Assembly: GCA_007922225.1 (NCBI GenBank)
Contig: ML680037.1
Coordinates: 2,462,876-2,526,875, forward strand
DNA: 64,000 nucleotides
Direction: 5' to 3'
From: Emydura subglobosa
Lineage: Eukaryota; Chordata; Testudines; Chelidae
Shown here: piece by piece, positions 41,681-55,650 of the stretch
Numbering within the stretch: position 1 is the stretch's first letter
How the letters are laid out: every line of letters begins with the position of its first letter
The notes under the pieces: generated by a model
What the model was told of the DNA's origin: nothing
Seen by the model: the letters and a program-made list of their open reading frames with translations, nothing else
The model's database searches: none
Made by a program: the position numbers and the translations under genes

Positions 41681-43680
41681 ATCCCTCTTCAAACATTCCA
41701 CGTGTCTTTCACAAGAGAGGTTACTCTGGTTCTGCTCTCATTTACACTGTATAAAGTCACTGATTTCTGTGGTGTTACTCATGTACACCAGGGTAGGTAA
41801 GAGAGCAGATGCCCTGTACATTTAAAAAGGAAGTTCACAGTCCCCCTCTTATATTATCTGAACCTGTTAAATTTCACAAATTTTAACAGTGATTTTCAAA
41901 ATTGTTTGTAACATGGATCCAATTTTTAAACTGAGACGCTAGATCTTTCTGCTATAAAAATACAAGTCAAGTTACAGAAACAGATGTCTACACAGGTTTG
42001 GACCTTAATCTCACATATTTAGCATTAAGAATTGCTTAAAATGTGCCTGGATATGTTCTGCAGGCAACAAAAGGCCATTTACAGAAAAATGCTATCTTGG
42101 TGATTTGCCCCATTTATATTGTTGTGTTTTCATTTATTAGTTGCCTAAACCTTCTAAAGCAGCACTTTCTCCAGTCCTCATGTGGCAGGTATGTGTACAA
42201 ATGGCAGGTACTGATGAAATGTTTACTGAAAAGATTAGCTTGTCAATGAGGCAAAGGATGGCTATTGATCCCTCTTCTGTGTTTGTCAACCTGTGTAACC
42301 TGTTTAAGAAATGGCCTACAGCAATGAAATCCAATCAACCACTCTCTGCAGCTCCACTTTTCCTGGAATCCAGGTAGGGGATTCAATCACAATAAAGGAA
42401 ATGAGTCACTTATCATATAAATGAGGCTAAAGCAATTAACAGGTTACAGATTCTAACTGGGGAGGATTCTTATTAAAATACAGGATTTAAAGAGGATATT
42501 CTTCACACTTCAACCTTTCCATCGCTTTTCTCCAGAGCAGTTGCTATGTGACAAAATATGTTACACATTGACTTAAGAGAGTTAATGTTACTGAGTCCAA
42601 TGTTCTCTTCATATGTCCAGACCAGTGATAACTTTGTGAAAGGAGATGTTTTTGGAGACATTGTAGCTTGAGTTCTCAGAGTAATTCTTAATAATACTCA
42701 TCTGTCACGTACCATCCTGAGAAAATCATGAAAAGAGTCTTTTCCTTTACATTGCCTAGAATAACTTTCCAGTGTGCATTGGAGTTCATTTTTCTTTCTA
42801 AAACTCCATGTTCGGTGACAGAAGGCATGACGATTTAAAATGTAGTGCATCAAAAGAGAGCACATTAGATGAGTGGCCTTCTGATGCAGCAAGATTTTGT
42901 ATAACTCTAATTAAGAGGGAAGAATTTGGTGAAACAATTGACTCAGTGGGATGGTAATGAGATATAAAGCCTTTTATCCTGGCTTCAAATCTAGTCCAGA
43001 ATAGTAGTGAGAGCGGCAGTTATTACCAGTTGACAGCTGTCTGATTTATATGAAATGAGTTGGTGGTTACAATCCAGTGTTTAGCTGACATACATTCATG
43101 TCACCCATACTCCACGATTAGCACTCTCATTAGTATGCCAAGAAGACCAGCCATGAACTGAGTTCACATGGAGGTATAAGCACTCTCTCACCTGCAAAAG
43201 TAATCCATATAGGTCAGAGTTAATTCAGGTTAATAGGGTTATGTGAGGAAGCTTGCTCTGCAACTGCCTGTGTCGCATCTGTTTGTGGATGGAAGTATTC
43301 AATTTTTGTACTGGATATTGTTGTTTTACATGTTATATAGCATCAAGGCTAGGAGATTTCAGTAAAAAAAATCTAAATTAATGAACAAAGAAGTACATAG
43401 GATTTCTCAGCACTAGCTGCTGTTACAGATTCACAAAACATGGTGGCCATCAGAAATCCCAGCTTCTGATGCCGAAGTTATCAAATAATTTTTTTGTAAT
43501 GGAGTTATTCCCCTGGAAATGTTGTCTACAGCTTGAACTCTTTTTTTTTTAAAAGGCAAAATAATTATATTCTATGACAAACAAAATCAGTAAACTTAGC
43601 TATATTTTAAGTTAATTAGTAATAGCTTTGTGGCTCAGACAAGGGCTGACAATAGATGAACATTAAATTGGGGTTGTCCT
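41681..43680. other. gene-free sequence
   Basis: No repeat family or gene recognised. A 78-codon frame at 42141-42377 has no motif or splice context that supports it. Confidence 0.35.
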
Positions 43681-44445
43681 TTATTCAAATACCAACATCC
43701 TAGACAAGATATTGGCTCCCACCCAGGAGAATTTGTTTGTCAAGGGAGAGGTTACCTAGCAACAGTCACCTGGTAGGGGTTCTGGGATCACCTGAGGAGG
43801 CTGATCTGGGAGTCACTTGACAGGGGGATTGGAAGGTTATAAAAAGGCACGAGCTTCTCTATTTGGAGTCTTTGGCCATTTTCATCAGCTCAGGCAGAGA
43901 AAAGCTGCTACAAGAATTTAATGAGGCGGGGGGAACTTTGTATACCTGAATTCAGACAGTCCCCCAAGGACTCCCAAGGGAATGGTGAACTAGAAAGAAG
44001 GGCAATTCATTCAAGATGCTTGCTGTATATTATATAACCTGTATTTCTTGTGTTTAAGTAAAGATCAATGGTGTTTTACAATGCTGTGCAAAGTAAATCT
44101 GTGTGCAGTAGGGACTACATCTGCCACATGCCCCTTGAAAAGGTAAACTTGTGGACCGAGGACACCCACCCAGCTGGAGTTCTGGGAGATGGTGTGTTTG
44201 AGTTAGTGGGGAATCTGAGGTGATCAGCCCATCAAGCCTGTTAACAGGGGCTAGGCAGTTGGACTGCAAGGTCACAGCTCTCAGTAGGGGTGTCAGATAA
44301 AGGATCTGCACCAACAGTGTGTCTAGAGTCCCTGTGACAAGGGTAGTGCTTGGAGGCTTAAAGCACACAGGATCTAGTGTTTGGATCCCTTCACAGTAAC
44401 CTGGTGAGTGGCCAATAGGATTGCTCGACAGGATCTGTGACATCC
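43681..44445 (+). mobile_element. LTR-like segment
   Basis: A TATA box (GGTTATAAAAAGGCACG at about 43836), a downstream GC-moderate leader, and a later part ending GGATCTGTGACAT around 44440 give the layout of a retrotransposon LTR. No internal genes are adjacent. The 174-codon - strand frame at 44054-44578 overlaps it and is probably chance. Confidence 0.4.
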
Positions 44446-45852
44446 TTGTATAGCAAATGTTCACCTGCATTCCAGATGTATTCCTCACATGACATGTTTT
44501 TCTGAGTAGAAAGAAGAGGAAGGAATTCCAATAGGAGGCATTAACATTAGGCAGGAATGTTCCATGTGAGAATAGCAATGCATGAGTAATTTCCTTTTGG
44601 AATTTAGTGTTGCTTCACAAGGGAGTTTAGAATCACTGTTGTGGTTCATCAGGATAAATGGTACTATTAAGTAAATCCTGCTGCTCTAAGACCGTGGTTC
44701 ATTTTCCAGAAATCTTAAATCCAATAACCAGACGCAAAAATGAACGGAAATATCGAGACACTCAATACAGAGCTAAACTTTTGAAGAGTTTCTCAGAGTT
44801 ACCTATCTATTTAGGGTGATATATTGGCACCCATAGACTCTGAGCCACTGTCTCCAGTATGGGGTGTCTGCTCAGTTGTAGACTACTGGAGAATTGCATG
44901 ATGTGTTCCCTCTCTTTTCCCCATACCATCTCCCCACAAGACTGAATGTCTGCTTTGTTAATGATTAAGGATTAGCCGCAGAATGGCAAATATTAAGTAT
45001 GGGCATATTATATTGTGTCAGGGTTGAGACTCAGGCTGATGTCCCCAGTGCCTTTCTCCAGTATTAATCTTCTCAGTGCATAGACCATTTTTGCCAATAT
45101 ATAACCTCTCTTATTACTTCCTGACATTTAGTACAACAAACACTCTTCTGGAACATTTCCAAATGAAACCTCATTATGTTAACCTTTTCCTTTATAGAGC
45201 AGAAGGAAATTAGCCATTGGAATATCCAGAAATATGTAGAAAATTATGTAAAAACACAATTAGATGAAGTCTTCTCATTTTCAACAATGGAAAGAGTTAA
45301 ATAGAAATGTTTTAAAATCCTATGGTGCCTCATTAAAAACTCTCATTTTCTGTATTTTCCAGCAAAATAAGCCATCAGTGTTAGATTCTATAATTGACAC
45401 CATTGCTTAGGGAACAAACCTATGAATCTTATTAGAGGCAAATTCATTACTTTAAGTCCACCCTTAGGATGTAGAGCTCATAAAAGAAACCTCTGGAGGT
45501 TCAGTTTAGGGGATGAGATTATTTCAGGCTGCAAATCTACAGATTTGCTGTAATTAACCTGAACTAATTATTGTCAGGCAATGGGTCAGACATCCTGGAT
45601 AAAAGTCCCTGACTAGTTTTGTGGTCTATTGGGTTTTCACTAAGAGAGCTTTTCACTGAACAAAGAAAAGGTGCTGAAAGCACAATTTCATGTATTATTA
45701 AAGCAAAATAAATCATTTCACCAGAAGAGTATAGGAGACATTTTAAATGCACCATGCCCAAATTGTTAATCAAAATGTTAACTTTTGTTTCAATTTCGCT
45801 ATGAAACTATTTGTTTGGATACAGGCCACTGTTTGTAAAACTACAATTAGGG
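44446..45852. other. gene-free AT-rich sequence
   Basis: No gene or repeat family recognised in this stretch. Confidence 0.35.
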
Positions 45853-45978
45853 TGAGATTTTTTGAAAGCACTTTGTGCTGGCCTAGCTCTACCCCCTTCT
45901 AAGTCAATGGGCATTTTAGCCATGATTTCAGTGGAGGCAGACTCCAGTCAATGCTGAAAGCTTTTGAAAATGCCACAC
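45853..45978. repeat. short palindromic MITE-like repeat
   Basis: GTGAGATTTTTTGAAAGCAC on the left is complementary to GAAAGCTTTTGAAAATGCCAC on the right, with AAGTCAATGGGC and TTTCAGTGGAGGC in the centre. Similar in style to 49728-49822. Confidence 0.5.
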
Positions 45979-46059
45979 TAACGGCTTTTGTACACACAAA
46001 AGTTGTAGAGCTTTAACTGCACTGGTATAGTTAAAGTAGTGTCATTCCCTAGCATGGAC

Positions 46060-46410
46060 CAAGTTGTAGGTCTGGTCAAGACTTAAAACTTATACTGGTA
46101 TAGTTATGTCAGTCAGGGGTGTGGAAAAAAGAAAATGCCCTAGCAACATAGGGCTGACAGTACCCCAGCGTCATGCAGATATACTGACAAAAGAGTACTT
46201 CTGTCAGTGTAGCTAATGTACAGGGTGCTGGTGCTCCTACACTTAAAGAACAGTCTTATGCACTGTGTCTACACTAGGGGGCTATGCCAGCACATAGAAC
46301 ATTTATGCCAGTATGGCTTATGGGAAAGGGAATAGCTATACTGGCATCAGGCATCTATATCCCCATATAACTGCAGCCACCCTAGGGGGTTGTAGCAGTA
46401 TAACTATTTT
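46060..46410. repeat. decayed MITE related to 36482-36772
   Basis: GACTTAAAACTTATACTGGT at the left, TGTGTCTACACTAGGGGGCT and TATGCCAGTATGGC at the right recall the terminal repeats of the element at 36482. The inside is heavily diverged and perhaps made of two nested copies. Confidence 0.4.
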
Positions 46411-46971
46411 GTTTTAAAAAAATCCTCCCCCCCAACTGAAATAGTTACGATGGTAGAAAAACTGTATGTAGGTCTAAGACATGAGTTAGTAAAGATTGTT
46501 AATAATTCATTTTATTATTTTTATAATTCTTCTTTAGCGTAACCAATGGCTATTCCTGGATATGAGAGGTCTTTTCTCGTTACCATCTTTCTCTTTTCCC
46601 TTTGAAACATGAAACTTACCTTCATTTTCATCTTCTCTCCTGTTTATTCAATGGATTATTCCTGGTTGAAAATGTTTACTATTAATTATTGTGGATTTGA
46701 CTGGTATTGTGTTCCCACATTTCCAGCATTTTATCATTTCACGATTGGTTTTCTCTCCGTATCTTTCAACCTGCCAAAGTCTGAATGTGGGATATGTGTG
46801 ACACAGACCTAAAATAAGGGGCCCAAAAAGATATTCATGCAGTGTGTGATTCCTTCCTTTAGTGTAAATACTTCTTTTTATAACTTCAGTTTCATGTCCA
46901 AAAAAATATTTCTGATGTAAATAATTTTCAACAATAAAAGTCAGGAGATAGCACTATAACTAAAATGAGTG

Positions 46972-47185
46972 ATAGCCCAGAGAGGAATGATGGTGACATG
47001 GTTAGGACACTGGATTCAGTTCACTGGTCTGTCACAGACCTTGGGCAAGTTAATTAGTCTCTCTGGGCCTCAGTTGTCCATATGTAAAATGGGAATACTA
47101 ATATTGCTCTATTTCATGGAGATGTTGTGAGAGTAACTGAGACTCTCAGATACTGTGGCAATGGGCCAATGTAAGCGCCTTAGAT
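46972..47185 (+). mobile_element. MIR-type SINE
   Basis: Contains GACCTTGGGCAAGTTAATTA, TCTCTCTGGGCCTCAGTT, TGTAAAATGGGAATACTAAT and TTGTGAGAGTAACTGAGA, the ordered core and tail of MIR-type SINEs. Decay is moderate. Confidence 0.75.
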
Positions 47186-48700
47186 CCCTTACCATGAGAC
47201 ATCAGAGAGGCAAATCCCTATTTTACATCTGCTGTGTAGAAACTTCATTGAATATTATATTTCTTCATTATATCCTCTCTTACAGATGGTGTGCCTTCCC
47301 TTTAGTTCATCCTTAACATTTTACTTTTCTTACTTATGTCACTACTTGACTTCCCTCCTTTCACTCCACCATTCAATGCCCACTAACTTCTCACTGTGTT
47401 GTTCTATGTCCCCAACTTATTTCTCTCCCAAACTTCTAGGTTCTCTATTCCCTGCCATGATGTATAACTTCCTCCCACCCACTGCCAAACACTTACTGGT
47501 GTACTCACTATAGCTGCAAAACAGGAGCTGCAAGTGTGAGGAGTACATCATGGACTGGCCAGAAGTCTCTCTTTCTAGTCCCTTTTCTAATCAGTCACCC
47601 CTTCTCCTTACTCAACTCTCTTAGGGATTCACCATCTGCTCAGCCCTCTTGATACATCTATACCACCTTTCAACATATTGAGGCAACCCATTGTATACTG
47701 CCAACTCTCCTTACTCCACTATTCGCCATTCAAATTGCTTTGCTTAATTTCCAGTCCATTACTGAGAAATCCCTGCCAATATGTTGCTTCCCCTACTTGA
47801 GGAGGAAACCATTTCTTTCACAACCTGAGAAATGCTATGGTAGCTAAGGCCTCTTTATTGTCTTCAAGGTTCTTTATCCCAGGCTATTTCCTTGTGGCTT
47901 CTCAGGCAGTTTCAGTGACCCAAAGGTGCTCTCAAGTGGTGGCACATTGTGCTCTATTATAATCCTTGAGATGCAGTTTGGAAATAAATGGGCTCATGAG
48001 TCAGTGCTTCTGTTAATAGCCATTGCCTTTTTGAATAAAGGCTAAAAAAAAACCCCTGCTCCAGTCAGAAGGCTTTTGGGGGCAGTCTTTATTCTAGAGT
48101 TTTTGTTACAAGTGCGACTGTAGGGAAACTCTGGTAGAGTTCACAAACCAAAGGTGTAAACATCATGAAGATTAGAGATATACGTGGGATGAAACGAAAG
48201 TATATTAAACTTGTATATTTATTTTCACATCTTGTGGTTAAGATTTCAGAGGACATTTTATAAATCAAATCATGAACAATATAGATGTAAATATTCAAAT
48301 TGTAAACCAGTAGAGAAATGATATTTTCCACTAATTTGAATTTTTACATGTGACACGCCATATCAAAATAGCACAACTTTGGAAGCTGTACATATAAATG
48401 TTTACACTATTTAGTCTAGGGATTGTCTCTTTTTCAGTGCCTAGCACAATGGGCTTGAGAACCCTAGGTTCTACCTCAATACAAATAACAAATTATAATG
48501 ACAAATATTATCAAACTGCAGCAGCTCCCCCTCATTCAAACTAATCTTAGCTCTGTACTAATGCTGTAACGATTAAAAGTGTGTTCCATTCCCACAAGTG
48601 ACTATTTCCTTTCTGTTAACAGTGCTGTCAAATCTTCCCTGCGTGATGTATATGGTATAAACAAAAGAACCACTCATTTGTTGATTTATATTCCACTTGT
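47186..48700. other. gene-free sequence
   Basis: Includes a pyrimidine-rich patch at 47240-47500 and, at about 48415-48505, GTGCCTAGCACAATGGG, a tail phrase that recurs around 55870-55915 (CCAAGCACAATGGAGTC), so both are remnants of one repeat family. No gene seen. Confidence 0.35.
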
Positions 48701-48720
48701 GTGCACCAGGTGGCAGCGAT
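48701..48720 (+). promoter_or_regulatory. CTCF-like motif
   Basis: GTGCACCAGGTGGCAGCGAT agrees with the CTCF core consensus (CCASYAGRKGGCRS) at 13 of 14 positions. It is not part of a repeat I recognise. Confidence 0.45.
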
Positions 48721-49727
48721 ATTGACAGTTTGTGCTTATTTTCCATTCAACTGTGCATACTCCATCAGATAAGCTCATCCTGGGTGCTTGAGCCCACTCA
48801 TCAGCAAATATAATGTTCTCTATACTGCACTAATATATTGTCCTGTTTTTGGTTTTTGGACGTTCATTGTGAATGACACTTGTTTGTTTAGGACCTTTGT
48901 GAACGAGGAGATTGGCAACTAGACGTGGCTCATCCATTCACTGTCTAGTGTTCTGGAGCTTTCGCAATTACTGATTTAGTTATTTATTTCATGTGTGGGA
49001 CACTTTATTGCCAGGAGAAGCCAAGCAGCCCGCAGACTCCCCCGCTCAAGCAACTCCAATCACTGTCCCATGAATACTCATGAAATAACTCAGGATTTAC
49101 TTCTGTTCTTCAGCACAGTGTGTTGGAGGCCTCTCTTCAGACACTCGTCACAGCACATGGGCCCTGCTATGTAACAATACACAAGGAGGAATTCAGGAGA
49201 CATTGGAGAAACTAAAGAAAAACAGCAGCACTCCCCAGTTTTGGAAATTAGTTCCCCATGGATAGTGGTCATCAGCCATTCCTCCCTTCCTTCCTCCATT
49301 GCAGAAAAGAGTTAAAAACAAACCAACCAGCAAAGGCTCTTTCAAGATGCTCCTGGTGGATAAAAAACTCTGTCTTTTGATACTGTTTTACAGGTTTGTT
49401 CTAGCAATGAGAGTTTGAAAAGCTGGAAAAACATGGCTGCTCTAAGCTGTAAACAACTGGTTCCCATAGTACCATGGCATAAGTCAGGCACAGGGCACAT
49501 GTGAAAGACAGCTAATATGTTCAAGCCAAAGGGACACAATTGCTACCTAAACATAGTGGAAAAACAGTTACATCAACTAGAGTGAGGATTCCAAAAAGAG
49601 AATGTAACAACATTTGAAAATACACTCACTGCATGAGGCCTGATATATCTAGGTTTTCTAGGCAAGTTGCATGAACTACTCAGTATGCAGAAGGGGTTTG
49701 TTCCAAACTCAATATTACCTTAGAGGC
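48721..49727. other. gene-free sequence
   Basis: No feature recognised. Confidence 0.35.
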
Positions 49728-49822
49728 AGATTTTCAAAGGCACAAATGACAGACATCTAAAATCCCATGAACTTTTAATGGCAGTTAGGCACCTAACTGC
49801 CATTTGTGCCTTTGAAATCTCC
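49728..49822. repeat. short palindromic MITE-like repeat
   Basis: AGATTTTCAAAGGCACAAAT at the left is complementary to ATTTGTGCCTTTGAAATCTC at the right, and AGTTAGGCACCTAACTGCC lies near the centre. About 95 bases. Confidence 0.7.
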
Positions 49823-52800
49823 TAAGTATTTTGTGTGTGCATCCTTTAAATCAAACTTACAAAACCTACTTCCATTAAAGAAGTATAAACATTTTTTGCT
49901 AGATTAGTTGTATACCATACAATTATTTATGAAAACCCTTGTATTGCATTTCTAAATAGGGAGGATTGTGAAGAATATACAGGCACATAAACATTTGTCT
50001 GAGGAGCTGAACAAAACCTTATTACAGTAAGACTGAAACAGTCAGTTTTAGTAGCTTCTCTCTGTACTCCTTAACTTTCCTAGGCAAGGCTCTCCTTTCT
50101 GCACAGAGCTGTTCTGAACCTTGATTTGTCCTGAATTCCCTTTAGTTTGGGCTTCTCTAACTGTCCAACCATGTACCCAATAAAAAGTCCCTCAGTCACA
50201 CTGAATGATCTAGTTGCCTTTTCATATCACCGTTAGCGTTTGCTTCTCATTCTGAACAGTACTGATTTTAACAGAATGGGGTTTGTCTGAGTATCCCATC
50301 CTTTGTTGATGTTCTGTCTCATTCCAGCAGGCAGGCATGCAAGCTCTCCTCCAGCAAGATGTCAGCACTATGAGTTCTTCCAAGTATTACCTAATTTCAG
50401 CCTTCATATTATCACTGTCTAGCCCTCTCGTTATTGCCCTCGACCAGTTGAAGGTAATACTTCAGACTCAGCTCAATCAGGTGCAGCCCAGAGATAATAT
50501 GTTGCCACAGATCCAGCAGGCAAACTAAAATCTGCAGCAGCTGTGTAATAGAAACTGAACTAAATCGCCATCTATCATCCAACGCAGGATGAGAACCTAG
50601 GCTTGGAAGAAGCAAATCTTTTGTGACACAGATATGTTCAATTAGCAACAGTGGGAAAAATTAGAGAAAAAGCAAAAGGTAAATGGGTTAAATAATCATT
50701 AACTTTAATATATTTAAGGATGTACTCCAATATACAAGCCCTTCTGTAATGTTTCCTGGCTTCATACAATCACAGATGTAAGAGATGCAAAACCATAACA
50801 TGTCCCCTAGGTCATCTGCCAGGCCCTAAGGGTCAAATTTTGGCATTTAACCACTGGCCCACGTAGGGTCCACATGGATCTTAAGGAAGGATTGTATTTT
50901 AGGGAATTACAATCCCTCCCTGAGCAGCCCAGTGTGGAGGGGATAATTCACAGATTGCACCATGCGTTATTTAGATCGGGCATTAAAAATAAATAACAGT
51001 CAACTGAGAACTGGAAAGCCTAATTATAGCATGATAAAGCTGCAGTTTTCATGCATCGCCACTGTATGCCACTACAGACTAATTGCTACAGCAGATCCCA
51101 GAGATGAGACATCGCTAAAGCAAACCCCCAAGAAACACTTGGTTAATATTAAATTGTAATCCTATTACCTCTAGATGTTTTCAGTGCTATTAATCTCACA
51201 GTTTCCAAATCAGTAATTTTAAAATAGATTATTTGAAAATTGTAATACAATTAGCTTCTTTGTATGTTTGCATCATTTATATGTACAATGGGTGATATTA
51301 ATGTAATAACATTAATATTTTCAGTATCTTAGTACTTAAAATATTAACTTTACACTGTAAAATTCACCATAAATAAGCACCAGCAGCCGAACAGAATATT
51401 AACACAATATATGCCATTCATACCATAAAGGTAAAAAGGAAAAACAAATAAGAACTATTGTTAATATAAAGTAATTATTCCATATTCTTCTCTTGTAAAA
51501 GCTCCCCATTAGACTGGCACACAGTTACTATGGGATTGATATCATTGAGCCAATAGAAACTACACAGTTATTGTCTTTCTGAGACATTTAACTCTTGAAA
51601 TTAATTCCAAGTCCACATCTTATACTCTGAAAGATATAACTCAGCTGGAAGTTCCTTTGTGATATTTTACAATCACTGGGTCCTCCTACCCCGAGGCCTT
51701 TACCAACCACCAGGCTGAGGCAAGAACTTAAACATGTGCCTAATGTTACTCTGACAGGACTTAAGCATGTGCTTATTGTTAAGCACATGGTTAAGTATTT
51801 TCTGAATCAGAACCTTTGCCATGTCCCCCTTCCGCCCACTTTCTCCTTGTAGTCTCAAGTCTGTAATGGTATCTTGCTATATTCTTTTCTCGCTATTTTT
51901 AATCAATCTTGCCTGTTTGATTTCAAAACTGGTTATTTACAGCTTCCGCATTTGTTCCTTCCCATTCTCTTGCTTTCTTATTTTCTTGGATTCTTTCTGT
52001 TTTCATGTTCAATATTTACCTTTCTAGAGCTTGACTCTGCGCTCTTTACTCAGAGAAAGCTCCCAAGGAAATCATTGGGAGTCTTGCCTCAATCCAAAGT
52101 AAAAGATCACCTCCTCTAAGTAGTGTGTAGGAAGACAGTTTGTATAAAATTATTCCCTTTATCAAATCTCTGATTTTTAGAAATATGTTAAGCTATCCTG
52201 TGGAAATCATAGGGGTAGTTTGAAGTATTCCTTGAAGGCAAATGGCAACTGAGAATTATAGTCTGTAATAGATTACAGGGTATTCAATTTAAAATTTCCC
52301 AACAATCTGTCCTCTGCAGAGAGTTCTATGCAGATGGCACAATCTAGCCAATGGAAATTAGAGACTATTTTGGGTCACAGCTAGAGCATTCTCAGCCAGT
52401 GAAGTATGTTCTGAAGAGCATGTTTCCCATTATTGCCCTCCTGCCCCCTGTTCTCAGTAAGGAAGTAGGGGAGGCTTGCACCCAGAAGCCCACCGCTCCC
52501 TTGCACCTAATGGGGTAAAGGGTGATAGATGATTTGTGTGTACCACTAAATTGCCTGAACACCATCTGTCAAATACCTATGAAATAAACGTGTTTAAAAA
52601 CTGACATGATCAGACACATTTAAAATTCTTTTGAGAGATCTTTGACTATTCTTTTCCCTAAGAAATCTATCTTTTACGTGTGAAGGTCTAATTCTTATTT
52701 ATTTTAGTGTTATTTTTCACGAAATTGACACACACCAGGTTAGATTATAAACTGCATGTTGCGGTGACAGAGTTCTGCTTTCTTTCAACTGATTTTAAAA

Positions 52801-54489
52801 GAGCTGGGGCAGCTATTGGCAGAACTCAGTGGGAGTACGTGTGGAGTAATGTATTACTCAACATGAGTTTGACCTATGATTTTTTTAAGAATATTTTTAT
52901 TCCTATGGGTTTTTCCACGAGAGAGGACATTTTGACCCATGATTGTTGTTTGAAATTGTTGTCAAATATTTAGTTCAAAGGGCAACTTCACTTATCTATT
53001 GAATTATATTTGTTTAACATTTAATAACATGTTCTTATAGCTAGATTTACATTGCATTTTTCTATCCTGGAAATAACTCCTATTTCATACTGCATTCTAA
53101 TAAACTTTTGTAAAAATAACTTAAACCCTACTTTAAACACTAAAGCAAGGAGTCATTCCTGTCCCATTACAGAGTGGCTCCCTCCACAAGAATGGTGACA
53201 GTTTAAATAATTAAAGAAGACAAAATGAATGTGTAATTAGTATAGTGCTGAGACTAGTATATAGGACTTATAGTTAGTAATAACAGAGCTTTGAGACATA
53301 ATGTTGAATAGATTTGATATTTTATTTCCATTAAAAATCTTTTCCTATAATAAGACTAAAGCAGTACCATACTGACTGTGATAGGGATATAATTATCAGA
53401 TATGAAACATCCCAACATTGTTTGGTGACATTACCATTCACAGCCACGGAATACATTATATTTTATTGTGTACTTCCTTCTTTGGAGTACTATAAATCTT
53501 GAAACAGTGTCCATACTTGGCAAAGTAAATGGTCTATTGAGACACAAAATATTTAAGACCCCCTACCAAGTATCAGAAGTTAATAGCAATTAAAATCAGA
53601 GCTATGTTTATGTATAAACATAAATTGCACAACTAGACTAAAACTGGCCTGTAAAAGCTTGCTGGGTGAAAATTCCAATTGCAAAAGACTAACAGACAAT
53701 ATTTTTTAATTTTAAGAACTAATTTTGTGGGGAGCAATTCTTTCCTTGGTGGCAATGTTTTCCATATAGATTTATATGATATTAAAGGAGATATTTTGGC
53801 ATTCAAACATTTGTTTTTACTTAGGTATAAAATACCAACAAAATAAACAAAACAAGAACTTTTTGATAAAACTCTTCTATTACATGATCACTAAACTAGA
53901 AATTTATATTTTAATTAGGCTTGGAAGGATTGGATTTTTATCAGTAAATATGAGTAAACCTCAATTTCACTGTACTGGAAAAACATTTCCATTGACACTT
54001 TGCTTACATTTCAATTATTAAGAAAAACACTGCTTGAGAACTTATTAGTTTGATTTAAGCATACTTATTTTGACATGTGATATTGACCATTTGTTTAACT
54101 ACTATAAAGCTTTAACTTATTGAACCTCAATAGCTACTGTCATTAACTAATTGTTGTCTGACTGAATTTCCTGCAACAGTGAAAATTTAAACAGATAAAA
54201 ATTGAACAAATGCTTAAAAATAAACATTGATACTCTGTCAAAATTATAAAAAAATAAAAATTGAACACTGCCACGCCTAATTTTAATGTTCTTTTTTCAG
54301 AAGGTTACAGAGAGTGAAATATTTTACCTTAAGTTTAAACACTAACAATTATTAATTCTTGTATTGATAAATGCAATTAAATCATTTTAATTACTGCATA
54401 GTTGCAATTTTATAAACAGCTGTATTTTTATTTTTTTTGTATCTTTTGAAAACTTTAATCCATAAAGAAATATGATTTATGTGTAGGTG
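49823..54489. other. gene-free AT-rich sequence with a candidate conserved element
   Basis: I see no supported gene. The part at 50950-51165 has an even, TAAT-rich, non-repetitive composition (see findings). A small AAGCATGTGCTTA-type hairpin sits near 51730-51800. An 88-codon frame at 52707-52973 shows no motif. Confidence 0.35.
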
Positions 54490-55650
54490 GGCAGCCCACA
54501 GAGTTTTATATTTTTGACATGCCCCTAGTGCAATCTGGACTGGTGTATTGCTGTGTCACACCAATGTTTCCCTCTTGGAGGCTGTTTTACCCTGCTCTGC
54601 TGTGAGAACCCCCAGTCCTGGGGTGTTGACGCACAGGCACCAGCAAGCAAGCTGATTCTAACTCAGTGAGTGAGTGCTTCTAGCCAGCCACTCTTTGGAT
54701 TATACAACAGAATGACCCCAGCCATACCCCCCAGTCCCAGATGTAAACCTAGGCATGTTCAGTGATGCCCACTGATGAGTGTAAATTCATATAAGTTTGT
54801 CAATTTAACAAAGAAATTGATATGTACCAGCCTTGTTATTCCCAGTGAAGTCTCCCCTACACTTCAAATCAAATGCACTGTTTTAGATAAAACAAACAAA
54901 TTTATTAACTACAGAAGGATTCTAAGTGATTATAAGTCAAAGGATAGCAAGTCAGATTTGGTCAAGAGGAAACAAAAGCAGAACACATTCTAAACTAATC
55001 TTCACACTTTCAGCAACCTTACACACTTGGGTATTTCTCATCACAGGCTGGCTGATTTCCCTTCACCCAGACTCTCCCCTTTGGTCAGCAATTCAGTTGC
55101 TTGTTGGTGTTTTTAGATGGAGGTGGAAGAAAGAGAGAGGATGGCAAATGTCTCCCTTTTTTATAATGTTCCTTCTCCCTTCAGGGCTTTGCCTGCTTCT
55201 CCCTTCCCCCAGGGTAAGGTGACAAACAGTGTCCTGACATGGACTCATCCATGTCCTGAGTCAGTGAGCATTACCTCCCCCTGATTCCAAGCTGCCTCAG
55301 GGAAGGGTGTGGCTCACTTGAGAAGATCTCTGTTGATGCCCAGGCCAGTCCCTTGTTCCTTTAATGCTGAGTTGTGTTTGTTCTGTACACGCCTTAGTGA
55401 GGTGTGAACTACTCCTCTGTTCCTGGAGAGTTTTGCATGGATCTGTTTCAGGCCATGAGGACACATCTTTGGGAATATTACATAGTGAAGCCTCATAACC
55501 ATACACATGACATTGAAACATACATATTACTATAACAATAATGTTCAGTACGTCACAAGCATTCCAGAAATATCTTACATGACATACTTTGCATTAAATG
55601 ATTCACAATTACACTATACAGGTGAACATGGGGGTGCAGAGTGTCACAAT
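54490..55650 (-). mobile_element. LTR-like segment on the minus strand
   Basis: Read on -, it begins TGTGACACTCTGCACCCCC (55649 downwards), a typical LTR start, and contains ATTATAAAAAAGGGAG as a TATA box (about 55155-55170) before a further 650 bases. It resembles solo LTRs I recall from turtle sequences. No retroviral or Gypsy gene is adjacent. The far end is not well defined. Confidence 0.45.

Noticed and set aside
44054..44578. 174-codon minus-strand frame
   Set aside because: It overlaps an LTR-like segment and its composition follows that repeat. No protein motif was seen.
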